64,000 nt of DNA, taken from Otatea glauca (lineage: Eukaryota > Streptophyta > Magnoliopsida > Poales > Poaceae). Position numbers and translations under genes: made by a program. The notes below the pieces were generated by a model that worked only from the letters and a program-made list of their open reading frames with translations, had not been told where the DNA came from and did no database searches. The stretch lies in the NCBI GenBank assembly GCA_036346275.1, contig CM070717.1:9483178-9547177 (forward strand), in the 5' to 3' direction. This document shows, in pieces, positions 1-11,639 of the stretch. Numbering within the stretch: the first letter of the stretch is position 1; each line of letters begins with the position of its first letter.

Positions 1-217
1 ACCATCCTGCGTGGCCGAATTCCGTTGTGACTCATGGTCGCCACGTTGGCTTTTCGCTGAGGTGTAACCTCGCGTGACAGCAAGTGTGGATGCTTCGTTG
101 GTTGCCAAATCAGCATCGCAGGCCCCATTGTCAGTCGATGGATACATAGACCCGGTTCATTGAGTTGTGACCATAGCATGTGGACCTGGTCCGTGGACTC
201 AGTCCATAGACTAGGGA

Positions 218-259
218 CACGTGTCTATCTGCGGTTGGTTCTACTCAGGGCTGACGTCA
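218..259 (+). promoter_or_regulatory. G-box CACGTG plus TGACGTCA palindrome in LTR
   Basis: CACGTG lies at 218-223 and TGACGTCA at 252-259. Both are core bZIP binding sequences. The same pair with similar spacing occurs in the tandem LTRs and in the LTR at the right edge. Binding is inferred, not shown. Confidence 0.45.
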
Positions 260-1480
260 GCGATGATGCATTAAATTGAATTTCTAATGCAAAAATAATT
301 CGATTAATTCGGTATTTTTCCGATTTACAGGTTTTTATGATTTTTGAATCTTCCAAGAGCCCATTCTCCCTTAAACGAGCTCCGATTGAGGTGATTCAAA
401 TTTCTAAAAATTTATAAAATTGAGATCTATTTTATGTTGAATTGTATTTGATTTTTGGAGTTTGTTTGCTCTCTGTTTTGGTGTTTATTTGGTTTTCTCT
501 CTTGTTTCTCGTAGATGTCGAATTATGCGGAGCATTCAAGGAGGAATCATTGATTCAAGGCCAAGGTCCAGAGCAAGAATAAGGGCTTTTATAAAGCAAG
601 TTGTGCTTTGATCATGTTGAACGCAATTTATGAAAACTTCTATATTGACTTACATTATTGCATGCTATTTTATATGTACAACTATTTCAAATAGATTGGG
701 ATTAAGTTAATCAGTCCAATTGAATTATACCCTATACCTTGTCATTTGTATGCCATGATTATTTGTCACCCTAGGATGTTTCATTACTAGTTGGTTAATA
801 TAGTAATCAACATGGGTTGATTAGACCGTGTTTAGTTTGCTTAGTTGTGCCATGTATATCACATGTCTTTTACAATATCAAAAGTCAATCTTGGCTAATG
901 GAATATGGAACATGTTTACGAAAGGTGTCGGGTGTTGTCACACAATGATATTGAGTTGCAGTGACGTTTGTCACGAAACGATGTTGACTTATTGATGGCA
1001 CGTGGTGCATGGTAATCAACTGGGGTAGTAAATAATTTAGATTGGGGCAAGTGGCAAGGGGCAGTGTGCCAAGGTGGGCCAGGAATGGCAGAGGGTTTGT
1101 GGAAGTCTTGCCCTAGTCAATTAAGGACTTAACCTTGCGAGCCTTTGAACCGAGTTAATCATGCAACCACATGTTCTGGAATGGGACAAACTTAACTAAG
1201 TAGGATTACTCATATCTTGACATGAGATACCTTAGGCGGATGATCACACAGAAGCGTGCTTACATGGAATTGTGGTTATAGCGGAGGATGTGGCGTTACA
1301 CATCAATCTAACGGTTTGTCAATCCTATCCTTCCCCTCCGCTGAGGGAAGGTGTAGTGTATGGCTTATCGGGAGGGTCAATGTTAGGATAAAGGGTTCCA
1401 AAAGGTTTCATCATGATCACTATGCCAACACACCAAAGGAAGTGTGTTAATCCGAAGGCATCAAGAGACGATCATGTCGT

Positions 1481-1578
1481 GTGGGTAAAGTGCATAACCT
1501 CTGCAGAGTGTAAAATCTATTCAGATAACCGTGCTCGCGGTCTTGAGCAATGCTCGGGGATTACAGTCAAGGGTTAGA
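1481..1578 (+). other. Conserved LTR block
   Basis: This block runs from tgtgggtaaagtgcataa through the palindrome CTCTGCAGAG (1498-1507) to cagtcaagggttagat. A near copy is found in the other long gypsy LTRs of the window, on both strands. It includes a gtgctc/gagca inverted match. Its role is unknown. Confidence 0.55.
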
Positions 1579-1837
1579 TTTTATTAAATGAAAACATGGT
1601 TGGGAATGCTGAATGCTGCTAATGGAAAGTTTGGAATTTGACTTAGGAAAGATGCGTTGTTTACCTGGAAAATGCTGAAAGTTATTAAATATTGTTATTT
1701 GTTTTACTATCTTTACAATCTACTTATTGTACTTATTCATAAAAGGTGCTTTACTACAAAATAGCCATGTTAGCCTTTTCCTTTAGAATAAGCCTTGCAT
1801 ATAGTTACATAGAATTGCATTCTATGCACAACTTGTT

Positions 1838-1854
1838 GAGTACTTTATGTACTC
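1838..1854 (+). other. LTR hairpin GAGTAC-tttat-GTACTC
   Basis: A perfect 6 bp stem with a 5 nt loop, followed by acccttgcc. An AATAAG poly(A)-like signal lies 46 nt upstream at 1787-1792. It may mark the RNA 3' end region of the LTR (inference). Confidence 0.5.
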
Positions 1855-2219
1855 ACCCTTGCCAACAACAATATCATGAGTTGAGGAGTCTACATCAGTG
1901 CTGGACGAGGTGTTTCAGGAGGAGACGAATATTTAGGGGCGAGCCTTGTCAGTTGCCTGTAGTATACTGAGGAGTTTATCTGTGTTTTCATTCCGTTGCA
2001 GTTTAACTTGTTATTCAGTGTAGCCTTCCAAGGCATAGTCTTGTAAGTTTGACCATAAGGTCAGTCAATAGGTTAATATTTAATATATGGTGTCTTTTAT
2101 TATGTTTTCGCTGTGTATGATTGTGATATTCATCTATGTTGAGCCTGTGTGCATTAGAGTGATCCTGGACTAGTGCAGTATACATAGAGGGTACGGATTT
2201 GCATATTCGGGTCCTGACA

Positions 2220-3351
2220 AAGGTTCATATCTGGTTGGGTGAAGAAATATTTCAAACTTTCGTGATCAATGTATATTTCACACCGGTTGCCGATAAGGTA
2301 ATGCCGCCATATCTTGAGAGCATGAACGACGGCAGTCAATTCTAAGTCTTGAGTGGGATAATTGGCTTCATGAGGCTTTAACTGGCGGGAAGCACGGGCC
2401 ACAACTATGCTTTCTTGCATCAACACACAACCGAGTCCTTGACGGGTGCATCGCAATACACGTCGAAGCTCTTATGTATGTTGGGCAATGTAAATATTGG
2501 GGCTGTTGTGAGTCTTTGCGTCAGCTCCTGGAAACTTGCTTCGCAAGCTGGTGACCACTTAGGTTTCTTCACTTTCTTGAGTAGTTTGGTCATTGGCTTG
2601 GCAATTTTGGAGAAGTTCTCGATAAACCGGTGATAGTATCCAGTGAGACCAAGAAAACTTTGGATCTCGAAAACATTTTCGGACTGTTCCCAACCGAGCA
2701 CATCTTGCACCTTACTCGGATCAATAGCGATGCCTCCTTCAAAAAGGACATGGCCTAGGAAGTCAACTTCCTTTACCCAAAACTTGCACTTGCTAAACTT
2801 TGCATAAAGTTGATGATTGCGAAGCTTGTCAAGCCTCATGCACAAGTGAAGCTCATGCTTCTCTTCACTCCTAGAGTAGATGAGGATGTCATCGATGAAC
2901 ACCACCATGAATTTGTCAAAGCACTCCATGAACATTTCATTCATAAGATTCATGAAAGTGGTTGGTGCATTAGTAAGTCCAAAGGAAACTACGGTGTACT
3001 CATACAAACCGTAGCGAGTGGTAAAGATGGTCTTTGGGATATCCTCTGGTCAGATTTTGAGTCGGAAGTAGCCAAGTCTCAAGTCAATTTTTGAAAAGAC
3101 CTGAGCCCCACTCATGTGATCAAATAAGTCATCAATTCGTGGGAGTGGATACCTGTTCTTAATGGTGACTTCATTCAATGATCGATAGTCAACACACATC
3201 CGGAGACTATTGTCTTTCTTTTTGACAAACAATACCAGACTTTCCTATGATGACAAGCTTGGGTGGATGAAACCCTTGTCCATCTGCTCCTTGAGTTGTT
3301 TCTTTAATTCAACCAACTCATCTGGGGGTATACAATAAGGACGTTTGGAGG
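2220..3351 (-). pseudogene. pol: Shell Ty3/gypsy pol fragment: reverse transcriptase and RNase H
   Basis: Reading right to left the minus strand gives the RT palm (MCVDYRSLNEVTIKNRYPLP near 3200), then the active-site box VVFIDDILIYS near 2890, a linker, and RNase H with YCDA near 2440, DLELTAVVHALKIW and IDHESLKYFF near 2250. A frameshift at about 2440 separates the two main frames. A stop lies near 3245 where the RT approaches the first catalytic block. The right end joins a solo LTR at 3357 and the coding sequence resumes at 17653, with the frame kept once the LTR and one target-site copy are removed. The left end is cut by the LTR ending at 2219. This is Ty3/gypsy, probably a chromovirus, and not functional. 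Confidence 0.9.
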
Positions 3352-3356
3352 TAGGT
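3352..3356. repeat. Target-site duplication taggt (left copy)
   Basis: taggt abuts the tgtcaca start of the solo LTR, and an identical taggt follows its end at 17648-17652. Confidence 0.85.
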
Positions 3357-3714
3357 TGTCACACCCGGAATTTGAATTCCGAACACTTTGTGTGATACAC
3401 CAGTCCAGGATCACGCTGGTGCTCACAGATACAACAGAGATGAATACCATCACACATACACAGCGGAAAAAATAATGATAATGTATTTAATTCAAATTAA
3501 ACTGTTAAGACCTTATGGTCAGTCTTACAATATTAAGCCACGCAGGGCTGAGTTCAGAGTAAATAAATAATAGCAATGAATTATAAAATTATTCGTGGCG
3601 CCTCAGTTTGCCACAGGCAACTGACTGGGCCTTCTCCTTAGTTAGCCGGGTCATCGTTCTTCTCCTCATATGCTTGCAGTTCTTCATCTTCTGATATTGT
3701 GATTATGGAGGGGT

Positions 3715-3730
3715 GAGTACATTGGTACTC
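3715..3730 (-). other. LTR hairpin in solo LTR
   Basis: gagtac-attg-gtactc, a perfect 6 bp stem with a 4 nt loop that differs in sequence from the loops in the other LTRs. Confidence 0.5.
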
Positions 3731-3970
3731 AACAAGCCATGCACAGAATGCATCCTAATATGCTACATGCCAGGCTTATTCCAATGGAATGGCTTAAAGG
3801 TTAATTTGCGATAAACAGCATTTAACAAGTACATAGGTAGATTCAAAAGCAGTAAAAAAAACAAGTAGAATTAATAATAACTTTTCCAGAAGTTATGTAA
3901 AAGCATTTCCACATCCTAATCCGTACTTCCATCAACTTCTTCTTTTAACCCAACCACATTTTTAACAAAG

Positions 3971-4067
3971 TCTAACCCTTGACTGTAATTCCCGAGCAAT
4001 GTCCAATACCGTGGACACGGCTATTCGAATAGTTTGTACACTCTGCAGAGGTTATACACTTTACCCA
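3971..4067 (-). other. Conserved LTR block in solo LTR
   Basis: The reverse complement matches the block at 1481-1578, including the CTCTGCAGAG palindrome (4031-4040) and the attcgaat palindrome just beside it. Confidence 0.5.
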
Positions 4068-4619
4068 CACGAGATAGTTAAACACCACACAAAGTAGTAA
4101 CCATAACAAAATCTTTACGAAACTTCTATCCTCGCATGCGTACCTCTCCCAGTATAGTCCCCACTGTCCCTTCCCTTTGCGGAGCGGAAATACAGGCTAA
4201 CGATACCGTTGAAGAGATGTAAGACCGATCCGTAAACACTACACCCTTCTTTCCATATCCACAACTACAAAACCCACGAGGTCTCACATGCTAAGACTTT
4301 GAATCATACTCAACTAGGTCCTGTCCCATACCGGACATGTGGTTGTATGTTAGGCCCAGTTCAAAGGCTTGCAAGGTTAAGTCCTTAGGTTGACCGTGGC
4401 AAGACTACCCAAAGTTCACAAAACCAAATTCAACAACATCATTCCCATGTGCCACATCTGGCCCTCCATTAATCACTTGCCACTTGCCACAGTCTAAATT
4501 ATTTTACCACCCTGGTTGGTTACCGTGCACCGTGTGCCATCAATAACATCAACACACGTGTCACATTCTCAAAATGTTTTTCATAGTTCATTATTCAATA
4601 TTTCATCGTTCCCGTGAAA

Positions 4620-4624
4620 CAGTG
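4620..4624. repeat. Target-site duplication cagtg (left copy)
   Basis: cagtg immediately precedes the copia 5' LTR. The second copy is at 15598-15602. Confidence 0.9.
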
Positions 4625-6253
4625 TGAAGGACCATGTGGAGGTCCACCCATGTTTGTGATGAGTATTTGACTTTATTTGAGCAAGGTGTGCTCAAGTTTG
4701 AGTTTGATTTGGATTGATTTTCAAAATAAAGCAATTTGAGTTGTTTACGCCAGAGTGGCGATTCTGCAGGTCGTATGGACGCGGTAGTGATGAGTTGCAT
4801 GGTTTATTGCACATCTTTGTGGGCATTGCTATGTGAGGAGTTTCCTTGTTTTTGATGGTTGCGGGACAGCGGTGCTAGGTCATGGTGAGGCGAAGGATGG
4901 CCGGACTAGGCGAGAGCGTCGGAGGTCCAGACGGTTGGGAGATCGCGGAAGATGATCGGAGGCGGAGTCCGGGCAAGTCAAGAAGACAAGGAAAGGAGAT
5001 GATGCTAGCTAGATGCGCGTGGATCAATGAGGGCCGTCGGATTGAGGTCTAGTTGATAGGTTAGCGGGTCTAGGTAGTATGCTTTGAAATCCGTGCAAGA
5101 AAACCCGGTATGTGTGTGGGTTTTGGGTTAGCCCTTGCATGGCTGTGTGTGTGGGTTAATCCTAGCCCTTAGATGAGTGCTCTAGGGTTGAGGACTCATC
5201 CAAGGGTGGTAGGTGGCCCAAGAGTAGTATAAATAGGGGTGGAGGGTAGCCTCCTTCCCTGGAAGGTGTTGAGGTTTTGATGCTCATTTGAGCTTTGCCC
5301 ACATGAATGTGAGGCTTTGTAACCTCCTTCCAGAAATGAAAGTTTTATTCATCCACCTCTGAATTTATTTTGCGCATTTACATTATGTCTTTACTTTACA
5401 TAATTTAAATTCAGCATTTACTTTCCGCAATTACATTCCCGCAATTTACTTTCAAGTAATTTGGATTTGCCTCCCCTCCTTCTAAATGCTGCTGTTCTTG
5501 GATGTTTTGAGTATGTTCATATGGTTTTACATCTCTTTTGCACTCTTGGATTGAGTAGAGAACATCTTTTCTTTCAAGTTCCAACTTTGTTCTGAACTTG
5601 TTCTTCGCGCAGCAGTCAGTGTATGATTTTGTAAAAATCTAGAAAAATCCTTTTTGAGTGATTCTTGTTGGAGAAGGTGCGAGACTCTGATATCCGCTTG
5701 CAGAAAAATTTTGGAGTTCACTTGTTGTACCGTTTGGGCGCCATGAGGTGAAAACCGAGCCCCAAACGTTCTGCTCGAAGTTCTTGACCAGACTGTGTTC
5801 TTCGATTTTTCGTGTTTTTCTGTAAGGATTTTGAGGAGAAATTTGGTGGAGTTCTTTAAGACTCTGATTCTCACAGGAGAAAAGTCTCAAAATTTTGTGA
5901 GCTACAGCAACCCACCAACCTCCTGTGCAAATTGAGGACAAGTTCTGGGAATTCTGCTTTTGCTTTTCTGAAAGTGACTTTTGTGATTTGAATTGATGTC
6001 CTTTCTAAAAGCAAGAGTTTGAATTGATTCCTCTTTATCTTGGACACTAGACAACCAGGATTGTGACTCAAAAATCCCCACATATTTTATGGTACTTATC
6101 CATGCAAGCTTGGGGTACACATAGTTGTTTAGTTTTTCGGGTTTCTCACAATTCCTTTTGAGCGATCTTGTCGAGATTTTTGTTGGAGTATTTTGAGGGA
6201 ATTTTTATTTGCGACCATTCACCCCCCCCTCTGTTCGCCATTTCGGTCCTTCA
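4625..6253 (+). repeat. Copia 5' LTR
   Basis: It starts TGAAGGACC and ends GGTCCTTCA, a perfect 9 bp terminal inverted repeat within the LTR. It is 1629 bp long. A TATA box lies at 5228-5235, and a transcript leader region with several small ORFs on the opposite strand follows; I do not regard those ORFs as genes. Confidence 0.95.
5228..5235 (+). promoter_or_regulatory. TATA box tataaata of copia 5' LTR
   Basis: tataaata in the context gtagtataaataggggtgg, about 600 bp into the LTR. The same sequence is at 14571-14578 in the 3' LTR. Confidence 0.7.
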
Positions 6254-6255
6254 AT

Positions 6256-6270
6256 TGGTATCAGAGCCGG
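6256..6270 (+). other. Copia primer-binding site
   Basis: TGGTATCAGAGC starts 2 nt after the LTR end. It is complementary to the 3' end of initiator methionine tRNA, the usual primer for plant copia elements. Confidence 0.9.
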
Positions 6271-6308
6271 TTTTGCTCTTCCATAGATCTTGACCGGTCT
6301 CAAGAGCC

Positions 6309-7160
6309 ATGGCGACGGACAAATATTCCACCAAGCCTCCAATCTTTAATGGAGTTGATTTTCCTTTTTGGAAGTCCCGGATGGAGTCATACATCACTGC
6401 CTGGGCTACGATATGGCGAAGGTGAAACTCCGTATGAGGTTCCTGGCGATGAAAATGTCACGGCCATCAATATGGTTGGCGTTGAGGCGAATGCTAAGGC
6501 AAGGAACATTCTCATCTGAGGTCTTAGCCATGATGAGTATGATAGGATTTCTCACCTTCGCTCCGCCACGAGATTTGGGTAACCCTCGATGCTTACCATG
6601 AGGGCTCTACTCAAATCAAGGCGTGAGGCAGACAGTTCAAGCGCGAGTACAACAAGTTTGATCAACGCTGGTGAGAGTCTCGGCGAGTGTTTTGGTCGGT
6701 TTACAAAGATTTTGGCGACCTCCGAGCGGTTGGTTGCATATACCGACTCGGACAATGCTCGGCATTTCTTGACCGCACTCGACCTTGGGTTTGGGAGATG
6801 AAGGTGACCACCATCAAGGACACCACCGACTTATCGACTCGACTCTTGGCGGGCTTTATTCCGCCTCAAGACTCATGAGATCGATGTCGTCTCTCGGAAG
6901 TCGAAATCTCGATCGATGGCTTTGGTCACCGATCCCATTGGATCTTCTTCTTCCGATCCTTCTATTGGTTTCTCTCTTCCGCCCTTTGCGAGCTAGCGAT
7001 GACCAAGCTGGAAAAATTTCGAGAAAATGAGCTTGCTCTTCTCGCCGCAAGTTTTCTCATGCATACAAGAGGGTGAGAGAGAGGAAGAGAGGTGGCATGA
7101 TCACCGCTTGAGTGTGGTGGCCCCAACCACATTCAGGCGAACTGTCCCAAGCGGAGAAGG
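6309..7160 (+). pseudogene. gag: Copia gag (UBN2-type capsid region)
   Basis: The start codon at 6309 opens MATDKYSTKPPIFNGVDFPF, followed by FWKSRMESYIT, the typical N-terminus of plant copia gag. After frameshifts the capsid-like region continues with GECFGRFTKILATSERLVAY (about 6680-6740) and a helical KVTTIKDTTDLSTRLLAG segment near 6800. A nucleocapsid zinc-knuckle remnant is visible near 7110-7150 (CGGPNHIQANCPK); its first cysteine is lost to an indel. Several one- or two-base indels break the frame, many at CAG/CTG-like sites. It would form the virus-like particle; as read it cannot be translated through. Confidence 0.85.
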
Positions 7161-8480
7161 GCAAGAATGACGTTGGCGGTTCGGGCAAGAACGACTACAC
7201 CGACAAGAACCGCAACAAGAAGCCTCCGGTTCGTGAACCGCGCACGAGAAGAAGTACCGCAACTTCTCCAAGAACAAGAAGCTCTTCCACGTGTCCTTGC
7301 GCGCTTGCGACATCAACCTCTCCGACACGGAGACATGGGCGGCGAGGCGAGGATGATCCGCAAGAGAAGAAAGGCGGCGACGACTTCTCCGGCATGTGCT
7401 TCATGGCCGACACCAACGACATCAGCGACTCGGACGAGGTACCCTCCTATGACCAGCTCAACGAAGCTTTCTGCAAATTAGGAAAATTTCATGCTAGAGC
7501 TAGGTGTACGGAGCTTGAGAAGGAAGTAGGTACCTTGACTCAGGAGTTAGCTTCACTTAGATCTTCTCCCTCCCGAGTCACTGATGATTGCTCTTTGTGT
7601 GATGCTATTCTTGTGGAGTTGGAGAACCTAAGGACCATACATGATAGTGTGCTTGTTGAACTTGATGGTCTTAGGTTGAAGAATGCTAGCACTAGTTCTG
7701 TTGATGCTATTCTGTTGAGGCTAGTTTTCTTCATGCTCACTCCACTCCATCATGCTCTAATTGCCCTAAATTGCTTGCGAAATTGATGCCATGGCGAACA
7801 CCTTAGGAAGCTTTCGCTAGAAACAATGAACTTGAATCACATGCTTCTAAGGACCGGTCGGCTCATGTGAGGGTAAGCAATTAAAACTTGACAATGAAAC
7901 CACGAATGTCAAGTGTGCTAAACTTGCTAAGGACTTACTAGATAAGTCACAAAAATATTGCTTGCGATGTCTTGAGATTGTGGGGACTTGGATAAAATCC
8001 ATGTCGAGCTTAGGAAGAAATTAGAAGACCAAGCCCATAGAATTAGAGATGCTCCTATGCGTTTCTTGTAAGGCCCTCAAGATTGAGGCAGCCGTCTTTG
8101 AGGAGAAAAATGCACGTCTTTGAGAGAGCTCATCTTTCCGGTTCTTCTTCCTCTCCTTCCCCTGTTCTTCTTGTGCTTCTTTCTTCCGAGATTGCAAGTA
8201 TCTTATGAGCACTCTCGAGAAGTTTGTTGGAGGCAAGAAGAAACTCAATCTTATTCTAGACCAATCCAAGATTAGTAGATTCAATCAAGGTCTAGGATTT
8301 GATCCTTGGAGCACGCCGGCGCATCCTCCCACCATAGTCTTGGCTCCAAGAGTGGTGAGATTGTGGTAGCTCCCGAGTGAGTACCACCGTGTTTAGGTCT
8401 CACTGGGTTGTCCATAGGACTTGACCGGAAGGGTGTTACTCCTATTGCTACGCCTCTAGCAGGCGAAGCACACATGCACC
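7161..8480 (+). pseudogene. Copia gag C-terminal extension with acidic and coiled-coil segments
   Basis: A basic stretch (KNDYTDKNRNKKPP) is followed by MCFMADTNDISDSDEV, a short acidic segment, and then a heptad-rich ELEKEVGTLTQELASL coiled coil near 7510-7560. Cysteine pairs follow (DDCSLCDAILVELENL). This long tail between zinc knuckle and protease is characteristic of SIRE/Maximus-type copia gag. One open stretch runs 7112-7786; beyond it the frame is broken and only short fragments remain to about 8480. Its role in the particle is not established here. Confidence 0.65.
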
Positions 8481-8985
8481 TTCCGAAGAAGGATGGTCAC
8501 CTAGTAGATTTACGCTTCAGCGCCAAGATCACTCGGTGTGGCGTGTTGCTGCTCTTAGGGGTATTCGTGGTCATCCCTGCACTTTGAGTGCTCCTAAGAC
8601 ACACACCGCTTCTAGACAAGTTAGAGAGTCGCTGTTTTGGGCGGCATCCGGGACTTGGTTTTCATGCTAGTTCTTGAGTTTTAGTCCCGGAGCTGTTCGT
8701 AGTCGATCTTCGCCGTCCTCTTGATATTCCTCGTTTTCCCATCGAGGTAGATATCAGTGGCGTGAGGTGTTTTACGGTAGGAGATCCAGCAGCCCTTTGG
8801 GATGGTCGGCTTTTGCACCACGTGCCAACCCGATTTTGACTCCTAGATTATCTACGAGTTGCTCTGATCGTGTGAGAGTTGAGCGTCGAGAGAGACACTC
8901 GAGTCGATCTTCTTTTGTGGTGGTACTACTGAGGTGTCGTATGGTTGAGATTGGGTTCCTAAGTCTTCACTCTATCCGAGATTGA
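8481..8985 (+). other. Copia gag-protease linker, decayed
   Basis: About 500 bp with no confidently recognised domain. Short fragments such as GCGVLLLLG and LRVLLRHTP are read in changing frames. It lies in order between the gag tail and protease and is probably linker coding sequence. Confidence 0.4.
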
Positions 8986-9430
8986 GTCATCTTTCTCTCT
9001 TGTGTCTTGATCGGGTTCGCTTCGGATGGGAAGAGCGATGTTTGGATTGTTGACTCGGTTGTTCTCGTCATATGACCGGAGATTCTCGTTGGTTCTCTTC
9101 CCTAGTCCGAGCCCCGGTGATGAGTTAATCACTTTTGGGGATGCATCTTGAGTAGAGTCATTGCTAAAGGTACCATCTGCATTAACCAAAATTTCTTTCT
9201 TAAAGATGTTGCCTTAGTAAGTAAGTCGCAATACAACCGCTCTCTGTTTCTCACTTATCGATGACTCTTTCGAGGTAAGCTTCAAGAGTAATGCTGTAGA
9301 ATCCTTGATTCATCGGAGGGTTAGTTTATGGATTTCTACATTTGGGAGAGTCTTTCGTGCTGATTTTTCTCGCTTCTTTCCGAGACTCTCTTCGATGTTT
9401 GATTGCTTACGAGTCCGTGATCTCTCCTTC
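8986..9430 (+). pseudogene. Copia aspartic protease
   Basis: Near 9030-9110 the plus strand reads SDVWIVDS followed, after a lost base, by a histidine-methionine-threonine motif. This is the active-site region of copia proteases, with the catalytic Asp in WIVDS. It continues with GDELITFGDAS and KGTICINQNFFLKDV. The enzyme would cut the Gag-Pol polyprotein. At least two frameshifts and a stop near 9148 disrupt it. Confidence 0.75.
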
Positions 9431-10335
9431 GGCATAGGAGACTTGGTCACATTGGTTTTGATCATTTGACCCGAGTTAGCGACCATGATCTCATTCGGGT
9501 TTGCCCAAACTCAAGATGGTCAAAGACTTAGTTTGCTCTCCTTGCCGACATGGCAAGATGGTTATCGCTTCTCATCCTCCGACCACCGTAGTGATGGTGA
9601 TGCACCAGACAGCTTTTACATATGGACACCGTTGGTCCAAATAGAGTCTGCAATCAAGCAGGAGGAAGTGGTATGTTCTTGTCATCGTTGATGATTTTTC
9701 TAGATACTCTTGGGTATTCTTCATGGCCTCGAAGGATGAGACTTTTTCTCACTTTGGGGTTTGATCGAGAGGTTGTCTATTGAGCTCCCGTGTGCATTAC
9801 GAGCTATACTGCAGTGATAATGGCACTGAGTTCAAGAATTCCTACTTTGAGAGTTTTTGTGTGGAGTCCGGTTTAGAGCATCGTTCTCTTCTCCCTACGC
9901 CTCCTCGCAGAATGGCGTAGTGGAAAGGAAGAACAGGACCACTCGTTGAGATGGCGGGACGATGCTAGACGAGTCAAGATACTCCTAGGAAGTTTTGAAA
10001 TGAGGCTATAGCTACCGCTGCCATGTTTCTAATCGCGTGTTTTTGAGAGCACATTTGCATCGCACTTCTTATGAGTTGAGGTATGGGCGAAAGCCCAGTG
10101 TGTCTCATTTTCGCGTTTTCGGTTGCAAGTGTTTTATCTTGAAGTCTGGTAACCTAGATAAGTTTGAGTCTCGCTCTTCCGATGGTATCTTTCTAGGTTA
10201 CTCGACTTCTTCTCGTAGCTATAGGGTGCAGGAGTGTTGATGCATAGGATCATAGAGACCTGTGATGTGGCCTTCGATGAGGCTAGCCCAGGAGCTAGAC
10301 CTGATATTTCAGGCTCTTCTTATCCCTCCGAGACC
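9431..10335 (+). pseudogene. Copia integrase
   Basis: The N-terminal zinc-binding part reads across 9450-9580 (DHLTRVSDHDLI, then a CSPCRHGKM-type segment after frameshifts). The catalytic core shows the first Asp in HMDTVG near 9625, WYVLVIVDDFSRYSWVFF near 9670-9720, the second Asp in SDNGTEFKNSYF at 9813-9850 and the Glu in NGVVERKNR near 9924. The C-terminal part, RTSYELRYGRKPSVSHFRVF and FGCKCFILKSGNLDKFESRS, runs 10050-10180. All three catalytic residues are present, but in different frames. Confidence 0.9.
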
Positions 10336-10639
10336 ATCTTTGTAGAAGATGAGGATGATGGAGATGATGGTGTTCCACCGGATCCAGTTCCCTCTATACC
10401 TGAGGTGCCTCCTGTTTCCATTTCGCACCTCGTGGAGACCAGCCTTGCCTTCCGACTCTCCTTGGCACGAGTGGCTCGCTCCTACCTCTTACGTGCATGA
10501 GGTAGAGGCCTCTTCGGCTCTGGTCCTCCCGTCATATCAGAAGCTCATCCACCGATCGATCATTGGTGATCTGCTTGAGCTCGCCACTCGCTCAAAATCA
10601 GGTTTGTCCGGTTCCGCCTCCCACTGCCTTCGTTGCCTC

Positions 10640-11500
10640 CTTTGAGCCGAAGATGTTTCTCATGCATTATCCGATGAATCGTGGATTAATGCTATGCATG
10701 AGGAACTTGAGAACTTTGAGAGGAACAAGGTATGGCAGCTTGTCGAGCCCCATCCGGTCATAATGTCATTGGGACCAAGTGGGTGTTCAAAAACAAGCAG
10801 AGTGAGGATGGGGTTGTCATTCGCAACAAGGCTAGGCTAGTTGCACTGTGGTTTTCTCAAGTTGAGGGTCTTGACTTTGAGGAGACCTTTGCCCTGTAGC
10901 TAGACTAGAGGCTATTAGGATCGCTTGCATTCTCTCGCATCCCGGGGCTTCAAGCTCTATCAAATGGATGTCAAGAGTGCATTCCTCAATGGCTATATTG
11001 AGGAAGAGGTTTATGTCAAACAACCTCCGTGATTCGAGAACCCCAAGTTTCGAGTCATGTATACAAGCTCTCCAAAGCTTTGTATGGACTCAAGCAGCCC
11101 CTGAGCATGGTATGAGAGGCTCAAGTCTTATCTTCTCACCATGACTTCAAAATGGGCATAGTAGACAAAACTCGCTCATCGGACACCATGAGTCTCATTT
11201 TCTTCTTGTCCGATTTATGTGGACGATATAATTTTGGTGGCTCATCTCATTCGCTTGTGTCTCGGTTTTTCGAGGTGATGAGCACAGAGTTTGAGATGAG
11301 TATGATGGGCGAGTTGAGCTACTTTCTTGGCTTCCAAATCAAGCGCACTGGAGGGTACTTTCTTGCATCAAGGCAAATATACGTGACCTCCGAGGCGCTT
11401 CGACATGTCCGATGGGAAGCCGGTGATGACTCCTATGGCCACCACCGCTGTCCTCGAGCCCGATGAGGATGGTGAGCTCTTGATCAAAAGGAGTTTTGAG
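10640..11500 (+). pseudogene. Copia reverse transcriptase
   Basis: Recognisable segments in order are AMHEELENFERNKVWQLV (10690-10745), GTKWVFKNKQSEDG (about 10770-10810), VEGLDFEETFAPV (10860-10897), YQMDVKSAFLNGYIEEEVYV (about 10957-11020) and the active-site box IYVDDIIFGGSS near 11212-11245. The thumb follows with FEMSMMGELSYFLGFQIKRT at 11292-11350. The frame changes several times and stops occur near 11030 and 11160. It would copy the element's RNA into DNA. Confidence 0.92.
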
Positions 11501-11639
11501 CATGATCGGCTCCTCTTGTACCTCACCGCTTCGAGGCCGGACATACATTTTCTTTGTGTGTGCATGCGCTCGATTTCAAGCTTCTCCTCGCGCCTCTCAC
11601 CGCCAGCAATAAGCGCATCTTGTGTACCTTCGTGCTACC

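Larger units (their letters stand above)
1..2219 (+). repeat. Chromovirus-type LTR, 3' portion, plus orientation
   Basis: The start of this LTR lies left of the window. Its right edge is the ...gtcctgaca terminus at 2219, the plus-strand counterpart of the tgtaaggaccc edge of the tandem LTRs. After that edge the minus-strand reading frame of the shell gypsy RNase H resumes, so the LTR inserted into that gene. It carries a CACGTG and a TGACGTCA near 218-259, the shared LTR block at 1481-1578, an AATAAG at 1787-1792 and the hairpin at 1838-1854. Short ORFs inside it are not considered coding. Whether it is solo or the 3' LTR of a full element cannot be seen here. Base 2220 onward (aaggt) would be the target duplication. 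Confidence 0.8.
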
